DNA of 64,000 bases from Brevipalpus yothersi (taxonomy: Eukaryota; Arthropoda; Arachnida; Trombidiformes; Tenuipalpidae). This document shows positions 1 through 12,700 of the stretch, piece after piece (position 1 is the first letter of the stretch; the number at the start of each line of letters is the position of its first letter). The position numbers and the translations under genes are program-made. The notes below the pieces were generated by a model. The model worked only from the letters and a program-made list of their open reading frames with translations, did not search any database and was not told the origin of the DNA. The stretch spans positions 303,718 to 367,717 of the forward strand of contig QZCP01000334.1 of assembly GCA_003956705.1 (NCBI GenBank), given 5' to 3'.

Positions 1-54
<54 letters not shown>

Positions 55-567
55 ATAGGGTTTGATAATGGAATGCAATAAGAGTGAATATATTTCGATT
101 GAGGCAGTTAATTCTTTTTCTTATTATGTTCTCTTTTCTCTCTCAGTCTTTTTGTATCTCTCGAAATTTTATCACATGATAGTGATCAGAAATACAATTG
201 ATTGGATGGAAAAATATCCATGTGTATGTGTGTGAAATTGAGTTCAGTTCATTTCGAAAGCTTACTTATTCAATCAGGGGAGAGAAATAAAAAGTTCTTG
301 TAACTCTTTTCTCTCATTTGTCGATATATATCATGAATCACACATGTTCATTACATATACACAAAAAGTCAAGGTGCTTAATGATCTATGATGCTTAACC
401 TATTGGTAGATAAGTTGGGCGCATCATTATGCTCATTTTGCATGATTCTTTGACTACATATCTGATCATGCTAATCAGTAACACACAAAATGACTGTGCT
501 CACATTTCCAATAGTATCTCTTTTAGTTACTGATCGTATTCTATTTCTTTTATTTTATTTCCCATAG
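1..567. other. Upstream KCNT intron (partial)
   Basis: No coding segment matching the channel was found here. It starts with a (GA)25 tract (1-50) and ends in a pyrimidine-rich acceptor just before the exon at 568. It is read as the tail of an intron whose donor is outside the window. Confidence 0.7.
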
Positions 568-965
568 GATTTTTATGTTGTTCTCCTTTCACCATGTGAA
601 CTGGATACCACCATGAAGATGATCTTACAAGTACCAATGTGGGCTCAGCGAGTGATATATGTTCAAGGGTCTGCACTAAAAGATTCTGATCTCACAAGAG
701 CAAGGTAATAATAAATGTTCATTCTGTACTCCTTCTGGTGTATGATTAAAGTGAATAAGACGACATGGAAAAGATCAGAGTGAGATGAAGAAAGAGGTAG
801 AGAAGAAAAAAAAATCATTGAAAAAAAGAAATAAATCGATCATCAATCTCTCACGCATATTAGCCTCATTATGAGCCTTATGCGTACATGCGATATACAT
901 ATATAATCTTGCTAATTTTTTCTGATCAAAATTATGAAACTTTTTTCCCATGCCCTTTGACCTTT

Positions 966-1014
<49 letters not shown>

Positions 1015-1507
1015 TCGACATTCACTCTTGCTACCAATATATTGGCCTCTCGTATGCAGAGTGGATGCTGCTGAAGCAGTATTCATTTTAGCTGCTCGAA
1101 ATTATGCTGATCTTGGTGCAGCGGTTAGTAATCAGTTAATTTATCACGATTACTTGGAATTTTTTGATCAAATTCTTGAATTTTATTTGTCTGCATGATT
1201 GTGTCACCAATTTGATGCAGTATTTTATGAGATTTTTTTCATTATTATTTTTTAATTATTTCATTTTTTTATCTCACTAATGTTTGCTTTCTTTTGCTAC
1301 ATTTTTACAATATGTACATTACCACTTGGATTTTGAAAATTTTCCAATAACACATCAACTATCTTACCTTCAACAGGATGAACACACAATTCTTCGATCA
1401 TGGGCTGTCAGAGATTTTGCCCCAAGCGTACCCCAATATGTTCAAATATATCGGCCAGAGAATAAGCTTCACGTTATTTTTGCAGGTAAAAAAAGAGATA
1501 TGAACTA

Positions 1508-1557
<50 letters not shown>

Positions 1558-4500
1558 TTCCATCAATAAATCTCAGCTCACACAGCATTTTTCCCATATA
1601 AAACAAGATTACAATATCATGCAACTAAAGCATCTTCTCTCTCCCCCAACTCAATTAAGTCATTACATTGAGGTTGGCAAATATATATGTGACAAAATTG
1701 CAAGCTCTATTAACCCTCGATTAGCCATGAAAGAGAATGTTAATTTAGAAATGAAAGCATCAGATTATTGCTTTCTTCTCCAAAAGTGCACCTTTATTCC
1801 ATGGGTTTCATTCATTCACTGATTCAATGTTCTAAACCATAATATCCAGTCGAAAGGCTTCGATATATTCTTCTGATTAACTCCGATGAACCTTTTTTTC
1901 ACATCAGAGCTTCAGGTATTTTTATCGAGATATAGAATTGGAGTGAAAAAATGAAAAGAGGAGTACTTCCAATAGATACTCAGATTTTCTCTGTTAGATT
2001 GATATCTTATCGATTCAAGATACTTGAAATACATACAGAATTATGATACAATGTAATATATATGGTATATGGTATATCGAAAAATGGAAGTCAATGTTTC
2101 AGCTTTTCCCAAGTTGCCATTCATTTGATTGATGGAACTTTGATCACATTAAAAGAGGTCATTTATATTCACTCAATGATCTGAATATATATCCTATTAT
2201 CCATATCAATGGTTTCTCTCTGTGAATATAAGTGCACACTTGAGTAGATGGTTAATACACTGTACACTATCCATCTACACACTCATACAAAGTATCCGGT
2301 TTAATTATTCACCCAGTTGGAAAAATCGAGCTGATTCATGCTGAGGCGACCATAATGGCCATTTTTCGAGGGGGGTGGGGATATCCAGCATTATATATTC
2401 AATTAAATCTTCTTGCATTCGAAAAATTGGCTGACCCTATCAGATTTAAAATTCGTATAATATTTGGAGATGGAAAGAGTATGTGCTAGCGATTAGATCT
2501 TTATCGAAGATTTTTTTAGCTGACCTTTCCTCAAAAAAACCAATAAAAAAGATGCAAAATTGAATGATTAAAATATAATGTTAATTAAATTCCGGGGATG
2601 CATCAAACAATAATTTTTAAACAGAGGATATCCATTGTTGATGAGTAATGAGTGAATAGAAGGTGTAGGTATTTCATTTCTTATGAACTTTCTTGAAATG
2701 TTTTGCACAGGTATTATAATAACAAAAGTGCCATCACAATCATCACACTTGTAGGTGAATACTAAAGGGCAGACATGATATTTACGCTGTCTTATTTCTT
2801 CATGTTCGAATTTGCACCCCTTATGCGAGCTCAGAACTTTTTCAACTGAGCAACGATATCTACCTTCCTTTTTGGTGATGAGGTTTTCATTGACTTTGGA
2901 AGTCGAGGATAGCCCATCTCTCTATCAATTGCCGTGCTCAGCTCTTCAGCGGCATTGTAAGATATTTTTCTACTAACTATGATGCGTAGAAATTCGCTTT
3001 GAGAATCGAAGTCATCAACTGCAAATGGATCTCTTCCATATTCATGATGCTCGATCTCATCCTCATCTATTACACTTGGAGGTTAAACAGAACGTTATCT
3101 GGAGGTGTTGATGAACTAGAGTGTGGGATATCCTCACTGAGTGTATCTGATGATGCATCCAGAATCAATTCACGATAGAGAGGAACTTCAGCTGGCTCAG
3201 GCTCAGGAACTTGAAAGCCGAATAGTTCTAAAGCATGACGATCACAGTAATAAGTTCTACGCGACATTATCGAAACAATGTTCAAAGAACAGATAATGGA
3301 TACCAATACTAGATATTTTCCTGATGCGAAGTGAGATAAGGAACCAGTTTCAATCAGTTTAGTTTGTATCCATCAGAAAAATGTCCACAATACCTTCAGT
3401 AGACTAGTTAGGTGTACACGTGTGAATGAGTATTGTTTTTCTTCGAATGATTAGTTAAATTGCTCAGTTAAATGTCAATTAATTAGTATGTCCAACAGAT
3501 TTTTTGAATTCAAAGATCACGAAGATGATATCTTCGTGATCAGTGCTGCGAATATATTACATTATAGTAATGTGATATCTCGATGCTCATAATATGAGCA
3601 AGTTGTTGTTTTCAATCCTGTGCAAGTTCATCACAATGGTAGGGAACTAGTGGGTGATATTATACACCTATCAGGTCAGTCATTTTCTTCTGTTTCGTGT
3701 GTCAATGAGTCTATTCTTTTGTGTTCCAACTAGAAACTTTGATCGAGGCTGAAGAGGAGAGAATAAGGCTGCTAAGACAAAAGCTCAATCAACCAATGGC
3801 TGAGGATATCCATGGCAGATTTTGTCGAGGTAATAGAAACGAAATTACATGACTCTTATTTCAGTTTTTGACTCATCATTTCAACAGATTCGAGTATAGC
3901 ATCAGATAGGACCATCAATCAAACGACAGGTAAAATATCCCACAGTTTCGTGCATCCTCCAGTCATTCAATTTTCTTGATCATCATTAGATTCAGGCTAT
4001 CCTGTGGATAACTCAAATACTCCAAATCAAGGCAAAGATTGAAGAAATGTTCTGCGGGTTCAACTCATTCTGATTTGAGAAATCCTTTTCCAACTTATTC
4101 CTTAGATTATCAATCGAGAAATCAAGCTAGTGACGATACTCAAGGTAATTCTCCATGTGAGGATAGGATATCCGCTTAAACTCTTCAATTTTCTCATTCA
4201 GGCTCACTTGTTCTGACTGATATCTCGAACAACCCTAGAATAGGTAATGATGATTAATTTCTGTGCCCAATCTTACAAGAGAAAATTCTTCTTCCAGATA
4301 GAAGCCGAGCTCATTCGTCTACCCCTTCTTCTATTTCACAATCGACCACTCTTCAGCCTTACAACAATGGGCTTTCTGATCAGTATCAATCTGTCTCATT
4401 GGAAAATTCTGGTGAATCAAGAGCCGAGGATATCCCTCCTGTGAATGATGAGGTAGCTGATCTATCAACCACTCCAAGCTCTCCAGAGGAAGTTGCAAGA

Positions 4501-7500
4501 GGAAAGTTGAGAAATTATTCGTGCTCTCTTGAAAGTGTTCATACACGCTTGTACGAATTAGGGTGCGAAGTGATTGATCTAAGAAATAGATTATCAGGGA
4601 CATCCCAGTCAGCAAACACCAGTGCTGTAAGTTATTATGATATCGAGACTGGATATCCTCTCCAATTCATGGCAATTAACTCTTCTACCTAGGAATTCAT
4701 CAAAATTGATAATCAATATGAAGTTTCAAAGATGGTAATTGCCTGAGGTCTGCGTGAATCAGCCAACGTTGAAGTTTATTGCCGAAACTTGATAAGAAGG
4801 TCATGGGACAGATCAGAATGGTATGGAAAAGGTACAATGGCGGTGGAAAGTATCAGAGGTCCCAAATAAATCGTGAAAAACTGACTGCCTTCATCCACTA
4901 CGCTGTGACCTCTTGGAATGACTATCATGAGTCAGATAAAGGGAATAGCTCGAGAGTTATTCGTAAAAATGAAATTTCCTCCAAGATCAACTCAATCAAG
5001 CGATCAATCAGCCAACAACTAACTGATACCTCTAGAACGATTAATATGAGGAGGGCTCAGGTTGATTGATTCATTTGTTTGAGAAGTCTGAGGATATCCT
5101 TTTCCCCGGATTTTCGAGAAGAATTATTGTTTTTTGTCATGAGTGATTTTTGAGCTATCGATTACACTTCTCTAGTTAATTATGAATATAGAATATTGAA
5201 ATAAACTTCGATTTTTACACTAAATCAATGCGAAAAAAATCTCCACCATCCATAATGAAAAATTACTGAGAATCATTTGGTATGAGGATATCCTCCCATG
5301 CTCTACAGCATAATTTTTCATACTTTTCAGTCAAGTCTGTAAATATCATAATGTAATATCTTCAAAATCATAGGATTTTTCAGTGCCACCATCGACTATT
5401 TTACAGTGTGGCATTTTCTTAATGAAGTATAAAAGATCTGCATATTTTGCGTTCTTTTTTCCAACTGGGCACCTAGGAAAAAGAAAATATGTTCCATATT
5501 ATTGGATATATGTGTGTATATTATAGCTTTGAGAATAGATGAATAATGACAAGTGAACTAATATAATCGCAAATCATTTCCAATGGAGAAAGATTTTCGC
5601 TTCATTGACTTATTGTAACAATAAATTTTCCTTCATCTCATCATCTTATTGCTCTTCATCTCTTTCTTCCTCTTTTCTTTTGATATTCTGATGATGTTTA
5701 CTGTTATACTTGTATCATTTCTCTACCTACAGAACATGTGGTCTGTGAAGATGAATTCAAATACGCTCTTTTGGCCAACAATTGTCTATGTCCAGGCACA
5801 TCCACCTTGGTCACTCTTCTTATGCATACATCTCGTGGACAGTAAGTAATAGTAGTAATAGGAATAACAGAGGAACACTATTTCCTTTCCTTCTCGATTC
5901 CCTATTTCAATCAATATTGTTCCTCTAGTTGATGACAATTCATGATCCGTTTGAGATACCGATTTTTCTCTTCTTCACATTTTATTCTATTATTCATTCT
6001 TGATCATGACATTTCCACAATCATTCAATTGAAACGCTCCCTTGTTATGTGTGTCCATGTCCAGGGAAGGTCAAACATCTGAAGAAGAATGGCATCGACT
6101 GTATGGAAAATGTTCCGGTAACGAAATATATCATATTCGATTGAGTGACAGTCGCTTTTTTGGTGAATATGAGGGCAAAAGTTTCACATATGCTTCATTT
6201 CATTCACATCGGAAGTGAGTATACATAGTTTTCTCATTCTTACCTGACAACAAGAAGAGCAAGGTATTCTATCAGATTGGACGAGTATTCTTGGAAGATC
6301 CATGTAAAATTTTCCATACTTCTTTTTTCTCTTCCCAAACTTTGTCTCTTTCTTGATCTCGATTTCTTGCAAAATTTGAACATCTTAAGACAAATTTTCA
6401 TTCAAGTTCTTCATTTTATATTGAACGATAGATATGGGGTTGCTCTGATCGGTGTTCAAACAGATATGAAAGGCACTTGGCCAATAATGTTGAATCCTGG
6501 TCCCAGCTATATACTTAAATCATCTGACACATGCTTCTATATGAATATAACCAAAGAGGAACACAGTGCATTCTTGTGTACACCAAATAGTGATCCAAAT
6601 TTGGCTGCAAGTGTGGCTGCCACCGGGACTGGTAATCTAGAGGCAAACAAAGTAGATCAAACTTCTCCTCCTCCAGTTCAACAGCAGACAACCCAACAGA
6701 ATATTATCAAAATTTGTGCAACTGGAGATGATCCGGATGAAAATATGCTCAAAGTGGATGATTCGGATATCATTCGACGATTGAGTTCAGTGAGTAGCAT
6801 ATCAACTGGAGAGTGTATCAGTATGGGCAGCAAAAAGGGTTCCATGATCGAAATGCTCGGTGCCATGACACCGGGTAGACGAAAGAGTAGCAGTATTTTC
6901 GGATCATCACATGAACTCGATTCAGATGGATGTCGAAGATCTCGCCGAGATTCATCACCCAATCGACTACGTAAAGCAGTGTCTGATCTCGCTGCTAAAA
7001 CAAAGAAAGCAATTACCCGTAAATCAGGAGTACATCTTGAGGTTCCTAAGCTGGAATACGGAATGCCATCACGAGATGCTTCGCCAGCTGATGTTGTCGC
7101 TGCTCGAGGAAGACGTCCCAGTATAGCTGCTGTTCCTGTGATGCTGGATGATTCTGATGGTGAAGAAGATTCTGATGGTGAACATAAGGAGGGAAGTTCG
7201 AGTGCTCGGGAACACAAAAATTTGGATGTTCCATGGACAATGCCATTGGAAAATTCTGAGTAAGTAGTGTGGGCAGAGAGAAAGAATTTGAATACGAGTG
7301 TGTGTGTGTCAATATTCTCTGTTGTTCAGAAATAGTAGTCAGAATCTATCTTATGAGCACAAGAATAACGCTATTCTACCTACATTTTTTTCCTTTCATT
7401 CATCATCCTCTACCTTTTCGGATCGAATAACAAAAGGATTGTCAAAGGATTTCCACCAGTTTCACCATATGTAGGTGTAAGTCCAACGTTATGCTATCTG

Positions 7501-8829
7501 GTGAAAGAGAAGAAGCCTCCATGTTGCCTATTATTGACCACTTCATGTGAACATTTGCCTTTCAAATATGCCAAAGACTATAATTGGCCCAATAGATGTA
7601 TCATATTGGCAGCAGATTATGCGAGCAATGCTATTTACAATTTTATAGTACCTCTGCGAGCTCATTTTCATTCCAATAAATCACTTCAACCTATCGTTTT
7701 ACTGCTCGAATCAGAGCCCCAAAGTGCCTTCATTGATTCAATATCATGGTTTCCGATGGTATATTGGATGCAAGGCTCAATAGATAAGTGAGTTAAAATT
7801 TATTACAATATTACAATTTGCAAACGCTTGCACATTTTTCGCATTCTTCATCTCTCATTAAGTAACTACATGTACATGTACTTCTTAAAGTTCCTTTTTT
7901 GACGTGATTCTTACTCTCGATCTCTTTCTTCATTCATAGTTTGGACGATTTAATCAAAGCAGGAATCAATCTAGCTGATTCTGTTGTTGTGGTGAACAAA
8001 GAAACAACTAATTCTGCTGAAGAAGATTATCTGGCTGACTGTAACACTATTGTAGCTGTACAAACTATGTTCAAAATGTTTCCCAGTGTACGGATTATCA
8101 CTGAATTGAGCCAATCAAGTAACATGAGATTCATGCAATTCCGGGCACACGATACATATGCTCTGTCCTTATCGAAAATGGAAAAGGTTTGTACATTAGT
8201 GGACATATTCAAGATTTGTGTGTCCAGTCATTTTTTTAACAATCAATAACTCTATGTATGTTTTGTTGTATTTATTTATACACACACTTACAGCATGAAC
8301 GAGACACTGGATCACATATTTCGTACATGTTTCGATTACCTTTCGCTGCTGGCTCAGTATTCAGTGCTTCCATGCTGGATACTCTATTGTATCAAGCATT
8401 CGTAAAAGACTATATGATAACGATAGTTCGTCTACTGTTGGGTATCGATCAAGCACCCGGCTCTGGTTTCCTGTCTTCCATGAAAATAACCAAAGATGAT
8501 CTCTGGATTCGAACTTATGGTCGATTGTATCAGAAATTGTGTTCAACTTCCTGTGAAATACCTATCGGAATATATCGAACTCAAGGGACAAGAACTCCTG
8601 ATGCAGCTACTGTAAGTAGATAGAGAGATAGATAGAGAAGAAAAAGAGGAAGAATGTGATCTAGGAGAAGGATCACATACATGGAGAGTAATACTGAAAA
8701 TGAGATAAAGAAGCTAAGAAGAGGACATCATGCTTGTTGATGCATGTCTATTGATCGATCGATAGATCAGTTCTAACTTTGTGTCTAACATCTTTTACGT
8801 CTTGTTGCTGTTTTTGGTATTCCCTTAAT

Positions 8830-8889
<60 letters not shown>

Positions 8890-9779
8890 ATCTCTTTCTT
8901 ATCTCTTTCTATCTTCTCCTCTATTCTAGATCAATCTAGACTTCATTTTTCCAGCTCTAAGTGAACGAGTTCGATATCAACAGTTGAGTGCTGAAATTGA
9001 GCGGCAAGAAATTGGAAATCTTGTCAAAAATCGTATGCAAGACCTTGGATGTCAATTTTCTGATTATGGTGAGTGTGAAGAGGAAATCATCAGCCTTCAA
9101 TACTTAAAAGGCACAGTAATCATATGCATAATTCATCCAATTATCGTCATCACTGTCTCTCTCTCTCTCCTTCTCTTACTTTCTTGCTACAGAGGAAAAA
9201 TCGGAGAAAAGAAGTACTATATCGTATGTGATAATCAATCCAAGCTGTGATCTTAAATTGGAAGAAGGTGATCTCATCTATTTAATAAGACCAAGTCCAA
9301 TAAAGAGTAAGAAAACTTTTCTCACTCGCGGTAATTCAATTCGAGCTTCACGAACATCCCTATCAAAGCGTAAATCAAGTCGAGCAGTTTCCGTATCATC
9401 CCAACAATCAATCAACCATCCAGGATCAACGGTAACAATGTCCACCAAAAATGGTGTCGCCATCGAGAGACAATCAAGTGAATTGAATGTTCGATCGGCA
9501 AGTGATGCGATTGATGGAGCCCGAAGTCCGTCCAGTAAGAGGAATCGAAGTTTATCGGAAGAAAAATCGGATACACAATCATCATCACATTTCGATTTAT
9601 GGGTTACACATTCACCGTCAAGTGAAATGATTGGTAAACGTAAATCTGCTAGCAGTTCAGAGCTCACATTGGAAAATGGTGGTGAAAAGCGTAATATATC
9701 ATCTCGATTGGGCAATAATAATGGTGCCGGTCGACCTATTACATTAAATTTATTCACCGAACAAATGAATGGTCTTTGA
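568..9779 (+). CDS. SLO2: Sodium-activated potassium channel, SLO2/KCNT family (3' part)
   Basis: Cytoplasmic gating-ring half of a large-conductance K+ channel activated by intracellular Na+. Eleven exons keep one frame (1012 codons plus stop): 568-704, 1060-1123, 1377-1485, 5733-5841, 6065-6214, 6432-7259, 7437-7787, 7940-8186, 8294-8611, 8930-9068, 9193-9779. Family hallmarks in order are the RCK1 segments PLWSQ-like VPMWAQRVIYVQGSALKD, HTILRSWAVRDFAP and EHVVCEDEFKYALLANNC; CSGNEIYHIRLSDSRFFGEY and EGKSFTYASFHSH; then RCK2 with GFPPVSPY, YNFIVPLRAH, FPMVYWMQGSID, EEDYLADCNTIV, SNMRFMQFRAHDTYALSLSK, FRLPFAAGSVFSASMLDT and TYGRLYQKLCS; the tail has NPSCDLKLEEGDLIYLIRPS. A Ser/Asp-rich linker in exon 6432-7259 carries RRKSS, RRDSS and RRPS, possible basophilic-kinase sites (inference). 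The transmembrane and pore exons lie left of the window. The acceptor at 567 fits the family alignment at the start of an RCK1 block. Confidence 0.95.
971..1011. repeat. (CT)n tract just upstream of a KCNT 3' splice site
   Basis: Twenty CT units end 48 bp before the exon at 1060. On the sense strand this is a long pyrimidine tract. Confidence 0.95.
1511..1553. repeat. (CT)n tract just downstream of a KCNT 5' splice site
   Basis: About 21 CT units begin 25 bp after the donor at 1486. Confidence 0.95.
2568..3267 (-). pseudogene. Frameshifted remnant ORF, left arm of the putative element
   Basis: Three overlapping minus-strand frames look coding but do not join without shifts. The first starts at the ATG at 3267-3265 (an upstream in-frame ATG is at 3306-3304) and runs to a stop at 3070-3072; it begins MSRRTYYCDRHALELFGFQV. 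The second (3082-2831) has an acidic start, then SEFLRIIVSRKISYNAAEEL and YPRLPKSMK, a pattern I associate loosely with N-terminal regions of arthropod transposase-like proteins. The third ends at 2568 and contains a Cys/His-rich stretch (C, H-x2-C, H, H-x-C, C-x2-C spacing) suggesting a zinc-binding fold. The family resemblance is weak and from memory. No splice sites that fix the frame were found, so frameshift decay is the simplest reading. Confidence 0.4.
3488..5069 (+). pseudogene. Decayed multi-exon gene remnant, right arm of the putative element
   Basis: Exons with good GT-AG borders and matching phases are 3488-3674, 3734-3829, 3888-3929, 3990-4144, 4202-4243, 4298-4626 and 4693-4734, followed by an open frame to the stop at 5067-5069. 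The first exon has an in-frame TAA at 3590-3592, and exon 3990-4144 is one base out of phase, with the frame change near 4035-4045. The last junction also does not resolve cleanly. The product would have an acidic start (MSNRFFEFKDHEDD), a charged helical segment (ETLIEAEEERIRLLRQKL), a Ser/Asn-rich middle and a basic C-terminal domain with aromatic residues (KKVMGQIRMVWKRYNGGGKY) that could bind nucleic acid. I do not recognise the family. Clear exon structure plus disabling changes suggests recent decay. Confidence 0.45.
3515..3541. repeat. Perfect 12-bp inverted repeat with 3-bp loop
   Basis: Arms GATCACGAAGAT (3515-3526) and ATCTTCGTGATC (3530-3541) are separated by GAT. It lies in the first exon of the right-arm remnant, near the divergent interval between the two remnants (3268-3487). 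Confidence 0.85.
8831..8884. repeat. (CT)n tract upstream of a KCNT 3' splice site
   Basis: A nearly pure CT tract with one TTT interruption. It runs into a pyrimidine-rich stretch that ends at the acceptor 8928-8929. Confidence 0.95.
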
Positions 9780-11792
9780 ATTTTGATTAACCTTCAATTC
9801 ATTCTTTTCATGGAAAAAGAAAATATGTAAATAGAATGAGCATTTTTAATATGCGTCCATAGTGTGATCAGCTGAGGTTTTAGCTCGTAAGATTAATATT
9901 CTGAATTGTTCTAAGTTTAGAAAATTAGGCTTTTTTGGGATAACCTCAGTGATCCATCTACGATGGAATCTATTAAATAGATGAATTTTTTCGAAATCAT
10001 TTTTTGATAATCTGATGGAATGAAAGAAAATAACATATTCAAATTGTGTTTCAATGCTGTTCCTGTGGAAGGTAAAAGTGTATGTTCAAAACTCGCCGGT
10101 AATTAGAATCAAAAGAAGCAGCAACACCCGATAATTTTTAAAACACATTCATAAATATCAGATAAACTGAAATGTTTACGAGAGGTAGTACGAAAAATGC
10201 GAATTTTGGGGATTTTGAATTTTGTTTTTATTTAAAACTCTTGATATGAACCAATGTTGAAATAGCTAATCGCTAGAAAGACGCTTAAAAATATAATTTC
10301 TGTAAACCTAAGGAATGTTTGAGAAAAATGAGCAGTTTTTCAATTTTCTTCATTTTTGACTGATTTTTTCTTATCGTTCATTCAAGTCATGAAAATTCTT
10401 AGCATCATCTAATCACATCATCACTTCTGGAATTTTTTAGGCTCATTAGAAATTGTTTTGCAAATTAATTATTCAATGCATTTCTCATTGGCCATTTAAC
10501 TAGGTTTTTTACCAACTATAAAGTACTTTCCAATAAGTTGTGTTGATAGTTGGACAGTGGGTTATTCTGTATTATGAAATATTTACCTAATACCTAGGTG
10601 AGAATTTCAAAATTTCAAAATTGAATGAAATTCAGCGAAACCAAAGACAAACTAGTGATAAAACGTCTTATGTAAGCCATCTTTGATGTGAGCTACTCAG
10701 CTTTGAGAAAATTTGGATTTTTCAATTTTTTCACTTCCAAATAATTGATTTCTCTTGGAAAATCTGAAATTATTAGCGTAATACTTAGCTGAGAAAGTTT
10801 TTCAAAGACGATTTTTGTACAGTATAATAGAAACTTTGATACTTTCCGAACGTTTGGCTCTTCACTGGAAAGTTTCAGTCTTAGTTGGCATTCAATTATT
10901 TATCTTGGATTCTTTCAATGATAAAAAAAATTCAAGAATTTCAGTAATGCACGAAAATTTTTGTTAATTTTTTTTCTCAGCTTGTCAAATATTTACAGTT
11001 ATTTTGATCATAAAATGAGGAAAAAGTGAAATGTTTTTATCAACAAAAAATTGTGCCTCACAAGCCTTCTAACCATCTCACCAAAAATTGAAAGACATAA
11101 AACGTTTAATTAAATTCTAATTCTTGATGATGATTTCATATCAAAAATTTTTTGACCTTGTTTGTCCAGTAGTAGTAGCATTTTCTCGGGTGTTAATGTT
11201 TTCTTTTTGTTTCATGCTATTTCAAGGTAGACCCAAACGAATACTATTTTCAGGTTTATCTATATTTTGAAATGGAAGGAAAAATTCCCATATTTATCCG
11301 ACTTCAAGGCAGATGGATTACTTATGATGGATTACCATGAACAAAAAAAGAATGTATCAGACAGCATGTGTATAATGTGTGCATACATGTATAGCCCAAA
11401 ATGATCACTCATGATCATTGTTTTAGTTAAATCTTCATCAATGGTGAAGGTAGTCCATGTTTTGCCCGAAAAAAAAGCCACAGAGATGAAGAAAGGAAGA
11501 GAGAGAGAAAGAAAAAGACGTGATTGAGAATCAGCCTTGCCTTTACCGTAATCAGATCGATGAATAACGTGATCATTGGATGACTGAATGTTACCAAGTA
11601 AGGCCATAATATATACAGGTACATTGATGATAGAATATGTGTATCGTCGTTTTTTGTTAAGTAGACATGATAGAGAAAATGAATATGATATAGAATCAAA
11701 AGAATGAGGTCATCCTGAGATGAGTATAAATTTTAAGGGCTTGGCAAGACATTGAATTCATTCCAAAGGGCTTAAAAATTGATATGTATTCA

Positions 11793-11840
<48 letters not shown>

Positions 11841-12644
11841 AGTGATGCTAATTTGATTCCATCTTGATTTTGAAAGGGTATTCTGTGGAGAAGATAAGTG
11901 AGACCAAAAGAAAAAGAATAATACCTATTGACCTTCACGGAGAAATGAGCTAAAATAATACAAACCCAAGAAAGAGAGAGAGAGAGAATAAAAGATGTTC
12001 ACTTGGTCAGAAGGTTTATATTTTCGGTATAAGAGATGGAATAAGAAGGAGGAGGAGGAAAGTGGAAGAGAGAGAGAGAGAAAGAATTTCCTCTCTCTCT
12101 CTTTCACACACAGCATGAATGGCCACAAAAAGTGGCCACCAATGAAAGTGGTTCCCAGTGGGAAAAAGTTCCACAGATGATGATGATCATCGCTCATGAT
12201 ACTGAGTATGCATGCATGATGATCCATCTTTTTCTCTGTAAAGTTGAAAGTGTCCTGTTTCAAGAGAGAAAAAAAAGAAAATCTGCATATTATCATGAAC
12301 AATCAATGAGTAGTCGCTAAATGAGTAGTAACCAAGAACAACAGAGTAGATTGGCCATATCATACGATCATACGTGTGAGTGTGTGTATGTGTATGTGTA
12401 TGTGATCAAGATTGGCTGATTATGATGGTTGCAATCAAAGTGTGGACACTTGATGAGCAACTTTTGACTTTATTCACTTTTGGGGGGAGCTTCAACAACA
12501 CTAATCAAGATATGGAGGAAATTTAAATGGCCACATTAAAATGGTCAAAATCATCTCTCAAGTGTGACCAACATTATTGCAAGCTTAGGCCACTTTTATT
12601 GCCCCAAGTGTTATGTACATGTCTGATCTTCCATCGAAAGTGAG

Positions 12645-12647
<3 letters not shown>

Positions 12648-12698
<51 letters not shown>
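12648..12698. repeat. (GA)n microsatellite
   Basis: About 25 GA units in the gene-free interval upstream of the FAS1 gene. Confidence 0.97.

Positions 12699-12700
<2 letters not shown>

Larger units (their letters stand above)
2312..5469. mobile_element. Putative degenerate DNA transposon-like element in a KCNT intron
   Basis: A 3158-bp segment of the 1486-5732 intron is bounded by a 14-bp inverted repeat, CCCAGTTGGAAAAA at 2312-2325 and its reverse complement at 5456-5469. Inside are nine exact copies of the palindrome GGATATCC (starts 2379, 2626, 3126, 3804, 4166, 4428, 4651, 5092, 5286), mostly within GAGGATATCC, and two divergent gene remnants (see the entries at 2568-3267 and 3488-5069). 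The repeats, the motif field and the gene remnants coincide in extent, which is the main reason to treat them as one unit. Only a 2-bp CA is repeated outside the ends, so a target-site duplication is not established. The right-hand remnant has small introns (57-60 bp). No catalytic transposase domain is visible, so if it is an element it is non-autonomous or decayed. A decayed inserted host locus is the alternative. Confidence 0.45.
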
